A stretch of DNA of 64,000 nt from Albibacterium sp963696875. GTDB taxonomy: Bacteria > Bacteroidota > Bacteroidia > Sphingobacteriales > Sphingobacteriaceae. The first letter of the stretch is position 1. Every line of letters begins with the position of its first letter. Positions 54,578 to 63,083 of the stretch are shown piece by piece. The position numbers and the translations under genes were made by a program. Where the stretch lies: the NCBI GenBank assembly GCA_963696875.1, contig CAVOLQ010000002.1, positions 62,001-126,000 on the forward strand, given 5' to 3'. The notes beneath the pieces are model-generated. The model was not told the origin of the DNA. It saw only the letters and a list, made by a program, of their open reading frames with translations, and did not search any database.

Positions 54578-55306
54578 ATGAATTTATTTTTCACGTCTAG
54601 AAAAAAAAATATAGCATTCGGTTCTCTTTTAAAGACGGACATGCATTCCCATATTTTACCGGGTATTGATGATGGGGCGGCGGACGTGGAAAGTTCCTTA
54701 TTATTGATCGATGGCTTGATCAGAAACGGCTACGAAAGGTTGATCGCGACACCCCATATAATGAGTGATCATTATGCCAATACGCCTGAAACTATCCTGG
54801 CGGCACTGCGGAAATTGCAGGCAGCGATGGATGAAAGAGGCTATACAATTCCTGTAGAAGCAGCAGCGGAATACATGATGGATGACCACTTTGAGGAAAT
54901 TATTACCAACGGCGACATCTTAACTTTTCGCGGCAATCACGTTTTAGTGGAGACCTTCTTTCAGAGCCTGCCCCCCAATTTTCATGAATTACTTTTTCAA
55001 CTCAAAATCAAAAATTATCGTATCGTTTTAGCTCACCCCGAGCGCTACCATTACCTGCATGAAAACTTAACCTTCCTAGAGGAACTCAAAGACCAAGGAG
55101 TCTTTTTACAGTGCAATGCTTTGTCATTTACCGGCTATTATGGCAAGAAAGAAAAAATGATGGCAGAGAAAATGCTAGATGCAAGTTTGATTGACTTTGT
55201 AGGAACAGATATGCACCACCAAAGACATTTAAAAGCTTTAGAAGGAAGTTCAATTTCTAGAAAAATTATTCAAAAATTAGAAAGTATTCAATTGAATAAT
55301 TTGTGA
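54578..55306 (+). CDS. CpsB/YwqE-type PHP tyrosine phosphatase
   Basis: 242 residues from ATG 54578; the frame is open further upstream (to 54485) but crosses the predicted transcript leader. PHP metal motifs TDMHSHILPGIDDGA near 20, ATPHIMSDHY, EYMMDDHF, LAHPERY and GTDMHHQRH near the end are complete. Such manganese-dependent phosphatases dephosphorylate the tyrosine tail of Wzc-type kinases to control polymer export; the kinase is at 57640. First gene of the capsule region, separated from the next by 354 bp. Confidence 0.9.
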   Translation: MNLFFTSRKKNIAFGSLLKTDMHSHILPGIDDGAADVESSLLLIDGLIRNGYERLIATPHIMSDHYANTPETILAALRKLQAAMDERGYTIPVEAAAEYMMDDHFEEIITNGDILTFRGNHVLVETFFQSLPPNFHELLFQLKIKNYRIVLAHPERYHYLHENLTFLEELKDQGVFLQCNALSFTGYYGKKEKMMAEKMLDASLIDFVGTDMHHQRHLKALEGSSISRKIIQKLESIQLNNL

Positions 55307-55660
55307 TAAGTTATTAATCAAATAGAGAAATTAACAAAAAGATAATCTTCGGTTTTTTACCAGGGATCATAAACTTTAAGGGCGAAAAAGGGTATTAGAG
55401 GCTCTGAACAAAGAAAAATATGTGACGGAGGCCGCTCAAACCCAGATGTTAATGGAGACATTATTTTTATAAGTCAACGTATTGTTTATATTTGTGTTGC
55501 TAAGTGTTACAATTGATCATATAGAATTATAGGTTAAATGTTTTAAAAACAGCAAGTTGAATATTTTTATTGGTTGATAAACCGATATTTTTCCTTCAAC
55601 AGCCGATAAAGCAATTAAAAGGAACGAAATTAATTTAACGTTAAGAATTTAAGAAATAAT
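55307..55660 (+). other. Intergenic region with weak promoter candidate
   Basis: 354 bp without a gene. TATATTTG at 55487-55494 matches TAnnTTTG, but I see no -33 element. The rest is AT-rich leader for the aminotransferase. Confidence 0.4.
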
Positions 55661-56803
55661 ATGTACGATAAAATAATTTGGCTTTCTTCTCCCCATATGG
55701 GCGATGCGGAGCAGGAATTCGTTAAGCAAGCCTTTGATACGAATTGGATCGCTCCAATCGGTCCTGCAATTACGGGCTTTGAAAAAGACTTGGAAAGCTA
55801 CTTGGGAAATGATGTGCATGTCACTGCGCTAAGTTCAGGTACTGCAGCCATCCACTTGGCTTTGCTAGTGCTAGGCATTCAGGCTCAAGACGAAGTCATC
55901 TGCCAGTCACTTACATTTATTGCAACAGCTAATCCCATTATTTATATGGGTGCAAACCCGGTTTTTGTGGACAGCGAGCGCGACACCTATAATATGTGTC
56001 CCGAACATTTGGAAGTAGCCATTATCGATAGGATGAGCAAGGGCAAAAAGCCAAAGGCAATTATCCTAGTGCATTTATATGGCAAACCTGCAAAAATTGA
56101 AGAAATTATGGAGGTGGCCCGTCGCTATGATATTCCGGTAATTGAGGACGCTGCTGAAGCGCTGGGATCAACCTATAAAGGCCAAGCCCTAGGAACCTTC
56201 GGAGATTTTGGTATCCTTTCCTTCAATGGTAATAAAATCATTACCACCTCAGGCGGAGGTGCTTTGGTTTCCAAAAATAAAGAATGGACGGAAAAAGCAC
56301 ATTTCTATGCAACACAAGCCCGTGACGATGCCCATTATTACCTACACAGCCACACCGGTTATAATTACCGCATGAGCAATGTTTGTGCGGCAATAGGAAG
56401 AGGACAAATGAAAGTTTTAGATGAGCGGGTGGCACAAAGAAGGGCTAATTTCCATTTCTATCAAGAGCGTTTGAAGTCTTTTGAGTGCATTTCATTTTTA
56501 GAAGAGGATTCATCCTATTCCTTCTCCAATCATTGGCTAAGTGTAGCCCTATTGAAAGACATAGAGCCCAATACCGTTCGACTGAAGCTAGAGGAGAACA
56601 ACATAGAATCGAGGTTTTTCTGGAAACCTATGCATATGCAGCCAATCTTTAAAAATTGTCTTTTTTATGGTGATGGTACTTCTGAACAACTTTTCAGAAC
56701 CGGGATATGCTTGCCTTCGGGATCAAATTTGACTTCCGAGGAAAAAGAGTTTGTACTGTTAAATTTGGAAAAGGCATTACAGAATGTGGAGATAGACGCT
56801 TAA
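55661..56803 (+). CDS. DegT/DnrJ/EryC1-type sugar aminotransferase
   Basis: 380 residues. SSGTAAIHLALLVLGI near 58, PVIEDAAEALGSTYKG near 159, and the PLP lysine K192 in SFNGNKIITTSGGGAL. These enzymes transfer an amino group to a keto-sugar nucleotide in capsule or O-antigen synthesis. The W-x-x-PIGP motif and overall sequence resemble the PglE/LegC/4-amino group, which would make a UDP- or dTDP-4-amino-sugar. The substrate cannot be fixed. No sugar transferase or dehydratase for it is in view, so partners probably lie beyond the window. Confidence 0.88.
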   Translation: MYDKIIWLSSPHMGDAEQEFVKQAFDTNWIAPIGPAITGFEKDLESYLGNDVHVTALSSGTAAIHLALLVLGIQAQDEVICQSLTFIATANPIIYMGANPVFVDSERDTYNMCPEHLEVAIIDRMSKGKKPKAIILVHLYGKPAKIEEIMEVARRYDIPVIEDAAEALGSTYKGQALGTFGDFGILSFNGNKIITTSGGGALVSKNKEWTEKAHFYATQARDDAHYYLHSHTGYNYRMSNVCAAIGRGQMKVLDERVAQRRANFHFYQERLKSFECISFLEEDSSYSFSNHWLSVALLKDIEPNTVRLKLEENNIESRFFWKPMHMQPIFKNCLFYGDGTSEQLFRTGICLPSGSNLTSEEKEFVLLNLEKALQNVEIDA

Positions 56804-56818
56804 ATTGCTAAATTGTTC

Positions 56819-56826
56819 TATTTTTG
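56819..56826 (+). promoter_or_regulatory. -7 promoter element before the export genes
   Basis: TATTTTTG followed by CAGC fits TAnnTTTG, 32 bp before the ATG at 56859. It could give the export/kinase genes their own transcript. No convincing -33 element at usual spacing. Confidence 0.42.
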
Positions 56827-56858
56827 CAGCGAACCTGATTTTGACTATAAATTAACAA

Positions 56859-57632
56859 ATGAAACAAAAATTACTTCTTATCCTTTTTATCGGACTATTT
56901 GTGTCTTGTACCACAAAAAGAAATCTCACTTACTTTAGCGATCTTCACCAAAACGACACATTTAAAACTGCTATTGTAAATGCCCATGAACCTAAAATTC
57001 AAGAAGGCGATATTTTAAGCATCACAATGAGTAGTTTAGATGCTGCAAGTAATGCCTTGTTCAATGCTGGCGTCTTGCAAAATTTTGACGGCCGCAGTTC
57101 TAGTGGGTCAACTAGTTTAGGAAAAGAGGGTTTTTTAGTAGGGAAAGATGGTGCGGTAAATTATCCGGTAATCGGGAAAATCAAACTATCGGGTTATACG
57201 ATAAGTGAAGCCCACGAAGTTCTACGCAATGAATTGCTAACTTATGTAAAAGAACCCATCGTAAACATACGTTATTTAAATTTTAAGGTTACCGTAATTG
57301 GAGAGGTGAACCGGCCCGGTTCTTTTACGATGGATAACGATCGTGTAAATGTTTTAGAGGCTTTAGGCAGTGCTGGAGATATGACCAGTTTTGGATTGAG
57401 GGAAAATGTATTAATTATTCGCGAAACAGATGGAAACAGACAAATGGCTCGTTTAAACCTAAACAGCTCTACGGCTTTCGATTCCCCTTTCTTTTACCTC
57501 CAGCAAAACGATTTAATTTATGTTCAGCCGGACGTAAAGAAAGAAAAGCAAGCTGGCCGTGATAACTATTTGCTAGTAACAACAATGAGTGTTGCTTCTT
57601 TTCTAATACTAGCATTTGTAAGACTTTTTTAA
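56859..57632 (+). CDS. Wza-like polysaccharide export lipoprotein
   Basis: 257 residues with lipoprotein signal FIGLFVSCTT. Polysaccharide export domain (IQEGDILSITMSSLD, GKDGAVNYPVIGKIKLSGYTISEA in part), SLBB domain (VTVIGEVNRPGSFTMDNDRVNVLEALGSAGDM in part), and a C-terminal membrane helix (TMSVASFLILAFVRLF). Forms the outer-membrane exit for the polymer, working with the Wzc-like kinase that starts 7 bp later. Typical Bacteroidota length, shorter than E. coli Wza. Confidence 0.92.
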   Translation: MKQKLLLILFIGLFVSCTTKRNLTYFSDLHQNDTFKTAIVNAHEPKIQEGDILSITMSSLDAASNALFNAGVLQNFDGRSSSGSTSLGKEGFLVGKDGAVNYPVIGKIKLSGYTISEAHEVLRNELLTYVKEPIVNIRYLNFKVTVIGEVNRPGSFTMDNDRVNVLEALGSAGDMTSFGLRENVLIIRETDGNRQMARLNLNSSTAFDSPFFYLQQNDLIYVQPDVKKEKQAGRDNYLLVTTMSVASFLILAFVRLF

Positions 57633-57639
57633 ATTCAAC

Positions 57640-59985
57640 ATGCAGGATTTTCCCGAATTTCAAGATCAACAAAATAGCACCGATTATAAAGCATTTCTAT
57701 TTAACTATCTTCGTCATTGGAAGTGGTTTGTTTTATCAATTGCCTCTTGCTTTTTAATCGCATTTTTATATTTACGCTATAGCACGCCTGAATATCATGT
57801 TTATAGCAATGTTTTAATAAAAGATGGCAAATCGGGGGGCGCAGAGGATATTTCCTCCTTTTTTCAAGACCTAGGGTTTTTAAATGCTAACCAAAGCATT
57901 AGCAATGAAATCGCTATTTTAAAAGGGAAACCTATAATGTGGCGGGTTATGCAAGAGTTAAACCTACAAACTACCTATTATGGGCAAGGAAAAATTATGA
58001 CCGTTGAATTATACGGTAAAAGCCTTCCTATCCAAATGGTTTTTTCACGCCTAGACTCGGCGTACTATGGACATACTTTAGAGATTATTTTAAAAGACCA
58101 AGAGAAGTTTCTGTTAATCGATCAGGAAGGGCAAAAGGAATATACTTATAATACCCTTATTAATAAACCTTATGGGGACTTTAATGTCTTCTTGAACAAT
58201 CCTGAAGTTGAAGATGGAAGAAAGATTTTGGTTAAACTCAATGATATACAAAAAATAGGGAGTAGCTACTCTAATCGCATAGAAATAACCCGCGCAAAAG
58301 ATGCCTCTGTATTAACTCTGTCTTTGATAGATGCTGTTCCTGAAAAAGGAAAAAGCATTATTAATAAGCTAGTTGAGATTTATGAAAGAGAAAGTGTAGA
58401 AGACAAAAATGAAGCTGCTCGTAAAACCGTTGATTTTATAGATAATCGTCTTAATTCTCTAGTGGAAGATCTTGAAAAAGTTGAAAAAAATGTAGAAGTA
58501 TATAAGAGAGATAATCGTTTAGTTGATATTGGTTCCGATGCTCAGATTAAACTTCAGGGTGCTTCGGAGTATAGCCGCCAAGCGGAAAGCTTTCAAACAC
58601 AGATTTCTGTATTAGAATCCTTGCAAAGCTATCTCAGAACTTCTTCAGGAACTGAGTTACTTCCCGGAACCATGGGTATACAAGATCCGACTTTGGGAAG
58701 TTTAATCCAGAAATATAATGAATTGCAAATGGAACGCCAGCGTTTATTAAAAACCGTTGAGCCCGCCAATCCACTAGTTATTAATATAGACGACCAGTTA
58801 AAAGGTTTAAAGGCTAATATTAGCGAGAGTTTAGGAAATATTAAACGCTCATTAGAAATTAATCGCAATGCTCTTTCTCGGCAAGCAGGTGGATTTCAGT
58901 CTGGAGTTTCTAATATCCCGACAATAGAACGAAACCTCATAGAAATTCAACGTCAGCAAGGTATCAAAGAGGGGATCTATTCTTATTTACTGCAAAAGCG
59001 TGAGGAAGCGGCTATTTCCTACGCTTCTACTGTTTCCAACATTCGTATTCTTGAACCTGCAATTAGTTCACTAGCACCGGTTAAACCGAATCGACTAATA
59101 ATTTGGTTATCAGGTTTATTATTAGGATTAATTTTACCTATTGGAGTTATTTATGCGCGCGACTTATTAAATGATAAGGTACAAAGTGTCAAAGAACTTG
59201 AGAAAGTAGTAAATGTGCCTGTTCTAGGAGAACTTGTCCATAGTGAAGAAAAACAGGCTTTAGTTGTGGGGCAGGGCATTCGTACTGAAGTGGCAGAGCT
59301 CTTCCGCCTTATTCGTACTAACCTCCAATTTGCTATTGCCGATGGCAGAGATAATAAAGTCATCATGGTAACTTCAAGTATGACTGGGGAAGGTAAAACA
59401 TTTTTTGCTATTAACTTAGGAGCTACTTTAGCCATTACAGGAAAGAAGGTGGTGATCCTTGAATTTGATATCCGCAAACCAAAAATCTTTGCTGATTTAG
59501 GAATCAAATCAGACATGCTCGGAATTACTAATTATTTGATTAATCCAGAAATTTCTTGTCAAGACATCGTACAACCTATCAAACAGGTTGAGGGCTTATT
59601 TGCAATTAGTGCAGGGCCTATACCACCGAACCCTTCTGAATTATTAATGAGTGATCGGATTTCTACATTAATAAATGTTTTAAAAGAAGAATTCGATTAT
59701 GTAATTATTGATACTTCACCAGTAGGGCAGGTATCCGATGCATTCTCTTTAGGAGCTTATGCAGATATGACAACTTACGTTGTCAGGTATAATTATACGT
59801 TCAAACAACAACTAAATATTATTAAAGACGTCTACGAAAATAAGAAAGTTAAAAATCTAATGGTCGTAATGAATGACGCAAGTAAAGAAAACGGTTATGG
59901 TTACGGCTATGGCTACGGTTATGGTTACGGCTATGGAGAAGAGGAGAAAGGGTTCTGGCAGAAGTATTTTGGAAAGAATAAATAG
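57640..59985 (+). CDS. Wzc-like polysaccharide co-polymerase and tyrosine autokinase
   Basis: 781 residues. Wzz domain with first membrane helix near 28-45 and second near 487-510 (PNRLIIWLSGLLLGLILPIGVIYARD in part), coiled-coil periplasmic part (~265-430). Cytoplasmic BY-kinase: Walker A SSMTGEGKT with K586, Walker A' VILEFDIRKPK, Walker B YVIIDTSP. The tyrosine cluster at the C-terminus is a GYGYGYGY run of eight YG pairs followed by EEEKGFWQKYFGKNK. It sets polymer length and export, and is likely reversed by the PHP phosphatase at 54578. Confidence 0.93.
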   Translation: MQDFPEFQDQQNSTDYKAFLFNYLRHWKWFVLSIASCFLIAFLYLRYSTPEYHVYSNVLIKDGKSGGAEDISSFFQDLGFLNANQSISNEIAILKGKPIMWRVMQELNLQTTYYGQGKIMTVELYGKSLPIQMVFSRLDSAYYGHTLEIILKDQEKFLLIDQEGQKEYTYNTLINKPYGDFNVFLNNPEVEDGRKILVKLNDIQKIGSSYSNRIEITRAKDASVLTLSLIDAVPEKGKSIINKLVEIYERESVEDKNEAARKTVDFIDNRLNSLVEDLEKVEKNVEVYKRDNRLVDIGSDAQIKLQGASEYSRQAESFQTQISVLESLQSYLRTSSGTELLPGTMGIQDPTLGSLIQKYNELQMERQRLLKTVEPANPLVINIDDQLKGLKANISESLGNIKRSLEINRNALSRQAGGFQSGVSNIPTIERNLIEIQRQQGIKEGIYSYLLQKREEAAISYASTVSNIRILEPAISSLAPVKPNRLIIWLSGLLLGLILPIGVIYARDLLNDKVQSVKELEKVVNVPVLGELVHSEEKQALVVGQGIRTEVAELFRLIRTNLQFAIADGRDNKVIMVTSSMTGEGKTFFAINLGATLAITGKKVVILEFDIRKPKIFADLGIKSDMLGITNYLINPEISCQDIVQPIKQVEGLFAISAGPIPPNPSELLMSDRISTLINVLKEEFDYVIIDTSPVGQVSDAFSLGAYADMTTYVVRYNYTFKQQLNIIKDVYENKKVKNLMVVMNDASKENGYGYGYGYGYGYGYGEEEKGFWQKYFGKNK
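59892..59936 (+). repeat. GGTTAC/GGCTAT microsatellite encoding the (YG)8 tail
   Basis: Alternating GGTTATGGTTAC and GGCTATGGCTAC hexamers, about 45 bp, encode the tyrosine-glycine run of the Wzc-like kinase. The repeat unit is a multiple of three, so gain or loss of units changes only the number of tyrosines. Confidence 0.85.
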
Positions 59986-60022
59986 GTGCGAGGTGCGGGT
60001 TGCGAGGTAGGAGGTGCAAATA
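59986..60022. repeat. GGTGCGAGGTGCGGG repeat before the four-helix-bundle gene
   Basis: Begins directly after the kinase stop codon: GGTGCGAGGTGCGGGTTGCG then AGGTAGGAGGTGC. It is the reverse complement of the family inside the epimerase and dehydrogenase genes. A sister copy flanks the other side of the next gene. Confidence 0.8.
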
Positions 60023-60026
60023 GAAT

Positions 60027-60389
60027 ATGAGTTATAAGAGTTTAGATATATATAATTTGTCATTAGAGCTTTTCTTTAAGATACATCCTTTGTCTTTGAA
60101 GCTTCCGAAACATGAACTATATGAATTGGGAAGTCAAATTAGAAGATCAGCAGACTCTATTGTGTCCAATATTGTAGAAGGTTACGGAAGAAGAATGTAT
60201 AAAGCAGAATATATACGCTTTTTGATATTTTCTCATAGTAGTACTGATGAAACATTCAATCACTTAGTAAAATTGGAAAGATTATATCCAGAATTTAAGA
60301 CTGAGTTTATTGAATTGCAGGAAGAATATAATGTTCTTGGAGCAAAAATAAATGCATATATAAAATATGTACAGAATAATTGGAAGTGA
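60027..60389 (+). CDS. Four-helix-bundle protein (S23/IVS family)
   Basis: 120 residues. YKSLDIYNLSLELFFKIHPLS, LPKHELYELGSQIRRSADSIVSNIVEGYGRR (in part), AEYIRFLIFSHSSTDETFNHL and KINAYIKYV are the family signature. It was first found in intervening sequences of 23S rRNA; function unknown; the fold resembles Avd of diversity-generating retroelements. It interrupts the capsule operon and is flanked on both sides by same-orientation copies of the GGTGCG-type repeat, which suggests a mobile cassette. Confidence 0.87.
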   Translation: MSYKSLDIYNLSLELFFKIHPLSLKLPKHELYELGSQIRRSADSIVSNIVEGYGRRMYKAEYIRFLIFSHSSTDETFNHLVKLERLYPEFKTEFIELQEEYNVLGAKINAYIKYVQNNWK

Positions 60390-60393
60390 GACT

Positions 60394-60432
60394 AGATGCG
60401 TGGTGCGGGTTACGCGGTGCGTGGTGTGAATT
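60394..60432. repeat. GGTGCGGGTTACGCGGTGCG repeat after the four-helix-bundle gene
   Basis: TGCGTGGTGCGGGTTACGCG then GTGCGTGGTGTG. It matches the left-hand copy at 59986 in orientation. Together with the opposite-strand copies inside the epimerase start (60491-60586) it forms a loose inverted pair around the epimerase start codon. Confidence 0.75.
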
Positions 60433-60463
60433 TAAATAATAATAAAAAGGAGCAATAGTTATA

Positions 60464-61546
60464 ATGAATAGTAATAATAAAATTTTTAATACCCCTGCCA
60501 GGAAAGACTCGCAACTCGAATCTCGCACCTCGAGCCTGTCTAGTACGCTCGCCAGGAAAACCTCGGAACTCGAATCTCGTACTTCGATTCTCATCACCGG
60601 CGGTGCCGGCTTCATAGGCTCTAACCTCTGCGAACACTTCTTAAACAAAGGACACAAAATAACCGTCCTCGACAATTTTGCAACCGGTCATAGACACAAT
60701 GTCGAATCCTTCCTCTCTAACCCAAATTTTAGCTTAATAGAAGGCGACATTAGAAATCTTGAAGACTGCCAAAAAGCTGTAATCGGAGCAGACTATATTT
60801 TGCATCAAGCGGCATTAGGCTCAGTGCCAAGGTCAATTAACGACCCGATAACAACTAACGACGTAAACGTTTCAGGTTTTTTGAATATGTTGGTTGCAGC
60901 GCGAGATGCGAAAGTAATGCGCTTTGTCTACGCTGCAAGTTCTTCAACTTATGGCGATTCAGAGTCTTTACCTAAAGTAGAGGATGTTATAGGAAAGCCA
61001 TTATCTCCATATGCCATTACTAAATATGTAAATGAACTTTATGCCGATGTCTTTTCTAAAACTTATGGCTTAGAGTGTATTGGACTACGCTATTTTAATG
61101 TATTCGGTAGGAGACAAGATCCAAAAGGGGCTTATGCAGCAGTAATTCCCAAATTTGTCATGCAGTTCATGGATTACGAAAGTCCTGTCATAAATGGCGG
61201 AGGCGACTATTCACGCGATTTCACTTATATTGATAATGTCATACAAATGAATGAATTGGCGATGACAACTAAAAACTCTAAAGCCATCAATACAGTTTAT
61301 AATACAGCTGTCGGGGATCGCACTACGCTAAACCAATTGGTGGAATATTTAAAAGAATATTTGACAACATACGATTCAAAAATTGCAACTATAAATGTAA
61401 AGCACGGCCCAAATAGATTAGGAGATATACCACACTCTTTAGCCTCAATAGAAAAAGCCGAACGCTTATTAGGTTATAAACCTTCGCATAAGATCGAAGA
61501 GGGCTTAAAAGAAGCCGTTACTTGGTATTGGAATAATTTGAAGTAG
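60464..61546 (+). CDS. WbpP/TviC-like UDP-N-acetylglucosamine 4-epimerase with repeat-derived N-terminus
   Basis: 360 residues. The Rossmann start SILITGGAGFIGSNLCEHFL is at residues 41-60, far later than usual. Residues ~10-41 are two repeat units, PARKDSQLESRTSS and LARKTSELESRTSI. Catalytic serine region YAASSSTYGDSE and the Y-x-x-x-K motif YAITKYVNELY are intact, followed by GLRYFNVFGRRQDP and GGDYSRDFTYIDNV. By similarity it interconverts UDP-GlcNAc and UDP-GalNAc, or the uronic acids, with the TviB-like dehydrogenase 93 bp downstream. ATG 60464 is the only start able to reach the Rossmann motif. Confidence 0.88.
   Translation: MNSNNKIFNTPARKDSQLESRTSSLSSTLARKTSELESRTSILITGGAGFIGSNLCEHFLNKGHKITVLDNFATGHRHNVESFLSNPNFSLIEGDIRNLEDCQKAVIGADYILHQAALGSVPRSINDPITTNDVNVSGFLNMLVAARDAKVMRFVYAASSSTYGDSESLPKVEDVIGKPLSPYAITKYVNELYADVFSKTYGLECIGLRYFNVFGRRQDPKGAYAAVIPKFVMQFMDYESPVINGGGDYSRDFTYIDNVIQMNELAMTTKNSKAINTVYNTAVGDRTTLNQLVEYLKEYLTTYDSKIATINVKHGPNRLGDIPHSLASIEKAERLLGYKPSHKIEEGLKEAVTWYWNNLK
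60491..60586 (+). repeat. Two in-frame repeat units inside the epimerase gene
   Basis: Unit a: GCCAGGAAAGACTCGCAACTC then GAATCTCGCACCTCG. Unit b: CTCGCCAGGAAAACCTCGG then AACTCGAATCTCGTACTTCG. The units are about 38 bp, in the same orientation and same reading frame, separated by AGCCTGTCTAGTACG. Each encodes ARK(D/T)S(Q/E)LESRTS. Confidence 0.88.
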
Positions 61547-61554
61547 AAGATGCG

Positions 61555-61604
61555 GACTTACGAAATTTCGTTGGTCATGAGCGCAAAAGCAGAATTTCGT
61601 CAGT
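61555..61604. repeat. ACTTACGAAATTT inverted-repeat element
   Basis: ACTTACGAAATTT and GAATTTCGTCAGT are imperfect inverted arms about 22 nt apart, in the gap between the epimerase and dehydrogenase genes. The same arms occur at 42409-42456 with a different, GC-rich loop. Confidence 0.7.
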
Positions 61605-61639
61605 ATTATAGAAACATTTAAATAACTAAAAATATACTA

Positions 61640-63073
61640 ATGAATACTTTAAATACTAAAATCGCAATAATCGGATTAGGCTACGTTGGTTTACCATTAG
61701 CACGCTTATTCGCAACAAAATACCCTGTAATCGGCTTTGACATCAACCAGTCAAGGATCGACGAATTAAACAGTGGCCACGATAGTACATTAGAAGTAGA
61801 AGACGAGATCTTACAAGCCGTCCTCGTTTCGTCCCCTGTCATCCTCGAGCGCAGCGAAGGATCTAAAACGCTTGCCAGACAAACCTCGGAACACGTATCC
61901 CGCACCTCTTCTGAGTTTAGCGAAGAAACTAACACGCTTGTCGGGCAAACCTCGGAACCACGTACCTCGCACCATGCTGGCTTGTTTTGTTCATCAAATA
62001 TAGAAGACATATCAGAAGCCAATTTCTACATCATCACCGTCCCAACTCCCGTAGACAAACACAATAAACCCGATTTAACTCCTTTATACAAAGCGAGTGA
62101 AACTGTAGGGAAAGTATTAAAGAAAGGCGATATCGTTATTTATGAATCTACGGTATATCCGGGCGCTACAGAAGAAGAATGTATTCCTGTTTTAGAACGA
62201 GTATCGGGATTAAAATTCAATAAAGATTTCTTTGCAGGTTATTCACCAGAGCGCATCAATCCGGGAGATAAAGAACGGACTGTAGAGAAAATATTAAAGG
62301 TAACTTCAGGAAGTACGCCTGAAATCGGAATAATGGTAGATGAATTATACAAATCGGTCATCCCTGCTGGCACGCATCTTGCCCCCTCCATTAAAGTGGC
62401 CGAAGCGGCTAAGGTAATAGAGAACTCCCAACGGGATATTAATATTGCCTTTGTAAATGAATTAGCAAAAATCTTTAATATTTTGGAAATAGATACTCAG
62501 GCAGTTTTAGAGGCGGCAGGTACCAAGTGGAACTTTTTACCCTTTAAACCGGGATTGGTAGGAGGGCATTGTATAGGAGTAGATCCTTACTATCTTGCTC
62601 AAAAAGCACAGGAGCATGGTTATCATCCTGAAATTATATTAGCGGGTAGAAGGCTTAACGATTCGATGGGTGCATATGTAGCTTCTGAAGTAGTGAAGTG
62701 CATGATCAAGAAAGGAATAAATGTGAGTCAAGCGGAGATATTGATATTAGGCATTACCTTTAAAGAAAATTGCCCAGATGTGCGAAATACCCGAATTGTA
62801 GATGTTATTTCCGCATTAAAGGATTACGGCGTAAAAGTAAGTATTTATGACCCTTGGGCAAATCCAGAAGAAGTCATGCGCGAATACGGATTAAAACTAG
62901 AATCTACTCTTGACCACTTATCACTGACCACTGAAGACCGATATGATGCAGTCGTCCTAACCGTCGCACATAAACAATTCATGGAATTGAATATAAGCGA
63001 CTTACAAAAAGAAGTAAGTGTATTGTATGATGTGAAGGGGATTTTAGGTGAAAATTGTGACGGAAGGTTATAG
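61640..63073 (+). CDS. TviB/WbpO-like UDP-N-acetylhexosamine dehydrogenase with repeat insert
   Basis: 477 residues. N-terminal NAD fold IAIIGLGYVGLPLARLFA, then STLEVEDEIL; central VTVPTPVDKHNKPDLTPL, STVYPGATEE, YSPERINPGDKERT; catalytic C311 in GGHCIGVDPYYLAQKA; C-terminal LGITFKENCPDVRNTR. It oxidises UDP-GlcNAc or UDP-GalNAc to the uronic acid using NAD. Residues ~62-113 are not found in relatives I know and derive from repeats: VILERSEGSK, LARQTSEHVSRTSS and LVGQTSEPRTS. They sit in a surface loop before GLFCSSNIEDI. Works with the epimerase upstream. Confidence 0.9.
   Translation: MNTLNTKIAIIGLGYVGLPLARLFATKYPVIGFDINQSRIDELNSGHDSTLEVEDEILQAVLVSSPVILERSEGSKTLARQTSEHVSRTSSEFSEETNTLVGQTSEPRTSHHAGLFCSSNIEDISEANFYIITVPTPVDKHNKPDLTPLYKASETVGKVLKKGDIVIYESTVYPGATEEECIPVLERVSGLKFNKDFFAGYSPERINPGDKERTVEKILKVTSGSTPEIGIMVDELYKSVIPAGTHLAPSIKVAEAAKVIENSQRDINIAFVNELAKIFNILEIDTQAVLEAAGTKWNFLPFKPGLVGGHCIGVDPYYLAQKAQEHGYHPEIILAGRRLNDSMGAYVASEVVKCMIKKGINVSQAEILILGITFKENCPDVRNTRIVDVISALKDYGVKVSIYDPWANPEEVMREYGLKLESTLDHLSLTTEDRYDAVVLTVAHKQFMELNISDLQKEVSVLYDVKGILGENCDGRL
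61823..61978 (+). repeat. In-frame repeat insert inside the dehydrogenase gene
   Basis: About 156 bp (52 codons). First a GTCATCCTCGAGCGCAGCGA family member, then two units related to those in the epimerase gene: CTTGCCAGACAAACCTCGG with CGTATCCCGCACCTC, and CTTGTCGGGCAAACCTCGG with CGTACCTCGCACC. All four units in the two genes use the same reading frame. Confidence 0.88.
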
Positions 63074-63083
63074 TAAGTAAAAA

